Assembly: GCA_029570205.1 (NCBI GenBank)
Contig: JAKQSI010000090.1
Span: 1-64,000 of the forward strand
From: Candidatus Omnitrophota bacterium
Lineage (GTDB): Bacteria > Hinthialibacterota > Hinthialibacteria > Hinthialibacterales > JAKPRU01
Direction of reading: 5' to 3'
Length of the DNA stretch: 64,000 nt
The notes under the pieces are model-generated. The model worked only from the letters and a program-made list of their open reading frames with translations. It searched no databases and had not been told where the DNA came from. Position 1 is the stretch's first letter. Each line of letters begins with the position of its first letter. A program made the translations under genes and the position numbers. Shown here piece after piece: positions 61,064 to 64,000 of the stretch.

Positions 61064-61117
61064 AATTCAACCCTCTGTGTGTCTCCCCTGATTTTTGGGG
61101 GAGAGGATTTGAGGTTC
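61064..61117. repeat. Hairpin repeat (mutL-type) in front of the helicase gene
   Basis: TCAACCCTCTGTGTG, then CTCCCCTGA-TTTTTGGGGGAG, then GATTTGAGG: the same element as in mutL and at 16764. It sits about 30-85 bp upstream of the helicase ATG and extends the open frame upstream (to 61079), so an automatic start call may include part of it. Confidence 0.85.
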
Positions 61118-61147
61118 ATTCGCAGTTATATTCAAATTAAGGAGCTT

Positions 61148-62839
61148 ATGGTGGAAAGCGATCGCCCGTTGATTGTCCAAAGCGACAAGACCCTGTTTCT
61201 TGAGGTCGAATCGCCGTATTTCGCGGAGGTACGCGACCATTTAGGGGCATTCGCGGAACTGATCAAATGTCCGGAGCATATTCACACCTACCGGATCTCC
61301 CCCCTCTCCTTGTGGAATGCCTCCAGCGCGGGAATGACCTCGGATGAGGTCATCGAAATACTGCGCCGATATTCGCGATACGCCGTTCCTCCGAATGTGG
61401 AAATCGACATCGCGGAGTCCATGAAACGGTATGGTCGCCTTGTATTGGAAAAGGACGATACGGGACTTTTGCTTCGCTCGGACGATCCTCTGTTACTCGA
61501 CAGCCTCAGTCGCCAGAAGACAGTCGGTCCGTACATGATGGAGCGGTTGGATCCCTATACTTTCCGTGTGGGGGGAGAATACCGGGGCAACCTCAAACAG
61601 AATCTGATCAAACTGGGTTATCCGGTAAAAGACCTTGCGGGATATGTGCCCGGCGCTCCGCTGAGCATCCGGTTAAGAGAGACAACCCTGGCAGGGAAAC
61701 CGTTTCACCTTCGAGACTATCAGAAGGACGCTATCGCCGCGTTCTATCGGGGCGGGAGCCGGGAGGGAGGAAGCGGTGTGGTAGTCCTTCCGTGCGGAGC
61801 GGGAAAAACCGTGGTCGGGCTTGGTGTTATTGCGGCTATGCAAACACATACCCTGATCCTGGTTACCAATGTCGTTGCGCTCCGCCAATGGAAACGTGAA
61901 CTTGTAGATAAGACTTTAATCGATCCCGATCTCGTTTGCGAATACAGCGGTGAGGCGAAGGATATCGGCCCGATCACGGTGGCAACCTACCAGATTCTGA
62001 CCTATCGCAAAAAGAAGTCGGAGGGGTTCCCGCATTTAGGATTGTTTGCTGTTCGAGATTGGGGATTGATTATTTATGATGAAGTTCATCTGCTTCCCGC
62101 GCCGGTGTTTCGAATTACCGCCGAGATCCAGGCTCGGCGGCGCCTGGGTTTGACCGCCACGCTGGTTCGTGAGGATCGAATGGAAGAGGATGTGTTCAGC
62201 CTGATCGGGCCGAAATGTTTTGATGTACCCTGGAAAGTGCTGGAGGAACAGGGGTGGATTGCCACGGCGGAGTGCCACGAGGTTCGGATTCCGTTCCCCA
62301 TCGAAGAACGTCGGAGATACGTGCTGGAACCGCCGCGTGTCCAGTTTCGCATTGCATCGGAAAATCCGTTGAAAATGCCGGTTGTTCAGGAGATTCTTCG
62401 GCGATACCAAGGTTCGCGTACCCTTGTGATTGGACAATACCTTTCGCAGCTTCAGATCGTGGCGGATGAATTGAATTGTCCGTTAATCACAGGATCGACG
62501 CCGAATAAGGTTCGGGAAGACCTCTACGAGAAGTTCCGACAGGGGGAGATTCTGACCCTGGTGGTATCCAAGGTGGCCAATTTCGCGATTGACCTCCCGG
62601 AGGCGCATGTCGCCATTCAGATTTCGGGGACATTCGGCTCCCGCCAGGAAGAGGCTCAACGTCTGGGGCGGATTCTCCGTCCGAAAAGCGACGGGGCGAT
62701 CGCGCATTTTTATACGCTGGTGACACGGGACAGCAACGAGACGGAGTTCGCACAAAAACGGCAGCTGTTTCTTACGGAACAAGGATATAAGTATCACCTG
62801 GAAAGCGCAGAAATTTACGTTCCCGAACTGGCAGCCTGA
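61148..62839 (+). CDS. XPB/Ssl2-type DNA helicase
   Basis: A 563-residue superfamily 2 helicase like archaeal and bacterial XPB, a 3'-5' DNA helicase thought to act in repair. An N-terminal domain (1-190) with RYGRLVLEKDDTGLLLRSDD precedes the two RecA folds. Motifs: Q-like FHLRDYQKDAIAAFY; I VVLPCGAGKTVVGLG; Ia LVTNVVALRQWKREL; II IIYDEVHLLP; III GLTATLVRED with the XPB-typical RED; V and VI LVVSKVANFAIDLPEA and EEAQRLGRILRPKSDG. AAGGAG lies 2-3 nt before the ATG at 61148, a short spacing; 61151 GTG is also possible. The next gene encodes its usual partner. Confidence 0.94.
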   Translation: MVESDRPLIVQSDKTLFLEVESPYFAEVRDHLGAFAELIKCPEHIHTYRISPLSLWNASSAGMTSDEVIEILRRYSRYAVPPNVEIDIAESMKRYGRLVLEKDDTGLLLRSDDPLLLDSLSRQKTVGPYMMERLDPYTFRVGGEYRGNLKQNLIKLGYPVKDLAGYVPGAPLSIRLRETTLAGKPFHLRDYQKDAIAAFYRGGSREGGSGVVVLPCGAGKTVVGLGVIAAMQTHTLILVTNVVALRQWKRELVDKTLIDPDLVCEYSGEAKDIGPITVATYQILTYRKKKSEGFPHLGLFAVRDWGLIIYDEVHLLPAPVFRITAEIQARRRLGLTATLVREDRMEEDVFSLIGPKCFDVPWKVLEEQGWIATAECHEVRIPFPIEERRRYVLEPPRVQFRIASENPLKMPVVQEILRRYQGSRTLVIGQYLSQLQIVADELNCPLITGSTPNKVREDLYEKFRQGEILTLVVSKVANFAIDLPEAHVAIQISGTFGSRQEEAQRLGRILRPKSDGAIAHFYTLVTRDSNETEFAQKRQLFLTEQGYKYHLESAEIYVPELAA

Positions 62840-62876
62840 GATTTGCCGTTTCATTTATATGAACTAAGAGAAACCG

Positions 62877-64000
62877 ATGGGGGACTCGTATACGCTTCTG
62901 GACATATTGATCCGGCTGGGTCTTGAGGACCTTCAGGAACTGGCACGGCGATCCGGCTCGATTGCATCGCCCTCCCGGCGATCTCTTTCGGCGCAGGTCC
63001 TGGCTCAGTATCGAGACAGGAACTTTATCCGAAAAATAGTCCGGGCGCTCCCGAAAGAGGCCATGGGGCTGCTGGGTTTTCTGGTTCTATTGCAGGATCA
63101 ATCCAGGCAAGGGCTTCAGGGAAGAACGCAATGGGAGGATTACCCGGAGCATACTCAACATCTCGATGCGCTGCTTCATGCAGGGCTTCTGTTCCGCTTC
63201 CCCGATGAGAACTCCGAGCCGATTATTCCCGAGGAAATCATCCCCGCGATTCGCGATACCCTTCTGGAACTCGAACAGAACGAACCGTCCGTGCAGGAAG
63301 AAAGGCTGTGGGGAGGGACCGAGCGGATACTTCTGATGCAGTTTCGGTTGCTGGCGGCCGTTCAAAAGGGGCGATTTCGCCAGAATCCGGGGAATGGGCT
63401 TGGCAAAAGGGAGCTAGAGCAATGGTTGAGCGAATTGCCGAATGACGTATTTCCTCCCAATTCCGTTCCAAACATGATCGATCCCCAGGCAGTTGCCGAT
63501 TCCCTGTTGGATGCGGGATTGCAGTCGGGACTGATTGATCGGTGGAAAGGGGAACTGCGAATCACCAACGAGATCCTCGGTTGGCTGCGGGAGGATCGGG
63601 GGACATTGCGAAAAGGTCTGTGGACCAGATTTGTGCACTCTGTGGTGATCCGATATCCCGCCTGGTATGTCCCGCTGTTCTGCGCAGTATACGGGGGAGA
63701 GAACGGGCCGGTTCTATGGAAAATCTCACCCTCATCGGCAACGGGGCATCGGGGAACCCTGGCTGTCTGGCTGTCGTGGTTCGGCCTTGTCCGGATCTCC
63801 CGTCAGGCGGGAGGAATTGTCGCTGTTCGCACTTCTGCGCCCGCTTCCTGGGAAGCGGGTAAAAATGAGATCGCCGGACCGGGAACCGTTTTCGGAACAC
63901 TTCAGCCCAACTTCGAGTTGATGGTTTCTCCCAATACTCCCCTGGATTTGCTCTGGGAGATCGAACGCTTTGCGGATCACGATCATACGGATGTTGTTTC
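62877..64000 (+). CDS. Helicase-associated protein (Helicase_C_3-like), truncated by window end
   Basis: An open frame from ATG 62877 to the window end (374 residues, no stop). The sequence starts MGDSYTLLDILIRLGLEDLQ and has helical, winged-helix-like regions with VRALPKEAMGLLGFLVLLQD and GTERILLMQFRLLAAVQKG. Near the window end FGTLQPNFELMVSPNTPLDL followed by LWEIERFADHDH matches the pattern of Helicase_C_3 (PF13625) proteins, found next to XPB in many bacteria. The gap to the helicase gene is 37 bp, so the two are probably co-transcribed. The likely role is to guide or regulate the helicase on damaged DNA. Confidence 0.8.
   Translation, partial: MGDSYTLLDILIRLGLEDLQELARRSGSIASPSRRSLSAQVLAQYRDRNFIRKIVRALPKEAMGLLGFLVLLQDQSRQGLQGRTQWEDYPEHTQHLDALLHAGLLFRFPDENSEPIIPEEIIPAIRDTLLELEQNEPSVQEERLWGGTERILLMQFRLLAAVQKGRFRQNPGNGLGKRELEQWLSELPNDVFPPNSVPNMIDPQAVADSLLDAGLQSGLIDRWKGELRITNEILGWLREDRGTLRKGLWTRFVHSVVIRYPAWYVPLFCAVYGGENGPVLWKISPSSATGHRGTLAVWLSWFGLVRISRQAGGIVAVRTSAPASWEAGKNEIAGPGTVFGTLQPNFELMVSPNTPLDLLWEIERFADHDHTDVV

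Overview
The window reads as chromosome from a Gram-negative, flagellated heterotroph of a poorly sampled lineage. Lipid A and Kdo genes (lpxK, waaA, an lpxL-type acyltransferase) and lipoproteins show an outer membrane; fliD, fliS and two flagellin-glycosylation-type proteins show flagella. Tat-exported sulfatase and sugar-isomerase-like proteins, ThuA, a Gfo/Idh/MocA fusion, cohesin/dockerin modules and threonine/proline-rich linkers suit a polysaccharide-degrading candidate phylum of the PVC/FCB or Sumerlaeota/Hydrogenedentota kind. There is no rRNA or other decisive marker, so this placement is inference. I saw no tRNA, rRNA, CRISPR array, integrase or transposase.

Layout. 1-0.42 kb: hairpin minisatellite. 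0.5-2.4 kb: MAF-type glycosyltransferase. 2.4-5.5 kb: minus-strand group of a small membrane protein, MutL and a frameshifted GT87-type membrane glycosyltransferase. 5.7-6.8 kb: DUF554 protein and an XRE-like regulator. 6.8-11.6 kb: LPS genes. 11.7-18.3 kb: flagellar cap and chaperone, a CgeB-like glycosyltransferase and small unknown proteins. 18.5-27.3 kb: threonine aldolase, methyltransferases and transporters, rhomboid protease, HAD phosphatase. 27.4-28.4 kb: decayed genes, a repeat element and an orphan MNT antitoxin. 28.4-34.9 kb: NtrC-type regulator downstream of a two-enzyme sugar fusion, then comF, an M23 peptidase and ychF. 35.0-36.9 kb: a compact two-gene ATPase plus PIN-like module behind a dyad-overlapped promoter. 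37-40.8 kb: rimI, comM, TPR protein, lipoprotein. 40.9-44.8 kb: Tat sulfatase and a membrane/SUMF1 fusion. 45.2-50.9 kb: a 1561-residue hybrid kinase and a sugar-binding lipoprotein. 51-54.4 kb: tandem small membrane proteins, Tat isomerase and ThuA. 54.7-59.5 kb: two large paralogous secreted proteins. 59.7-64 kb: a glycosyltransferase, an XPB-type helicase and its usual partner, which runs off the end.

The most notable local system is the AAA/PIN-like pair at 35.0-36.9 kb. It has its own promoter, an inverted repeat spanning the -35 to -10 region, overlapping reading frames, lower GC in part of the ATPase gene, and unrelated housekeeping neighbours. This is the architecture of a defence or toxin-type ATPase-nuclease module. 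The second theme is repeats. At least five families of short hairpin elements are scattered through the window; one lies three times, in frame, inside the MutL linker, and another forms the minisatellite and is also nested inside a larger repeat.

Start sites were moved from the longest possible ORF wherever a Shine-Dalgarno sequence, a signal peptide or gene overlap favoured an internal start.
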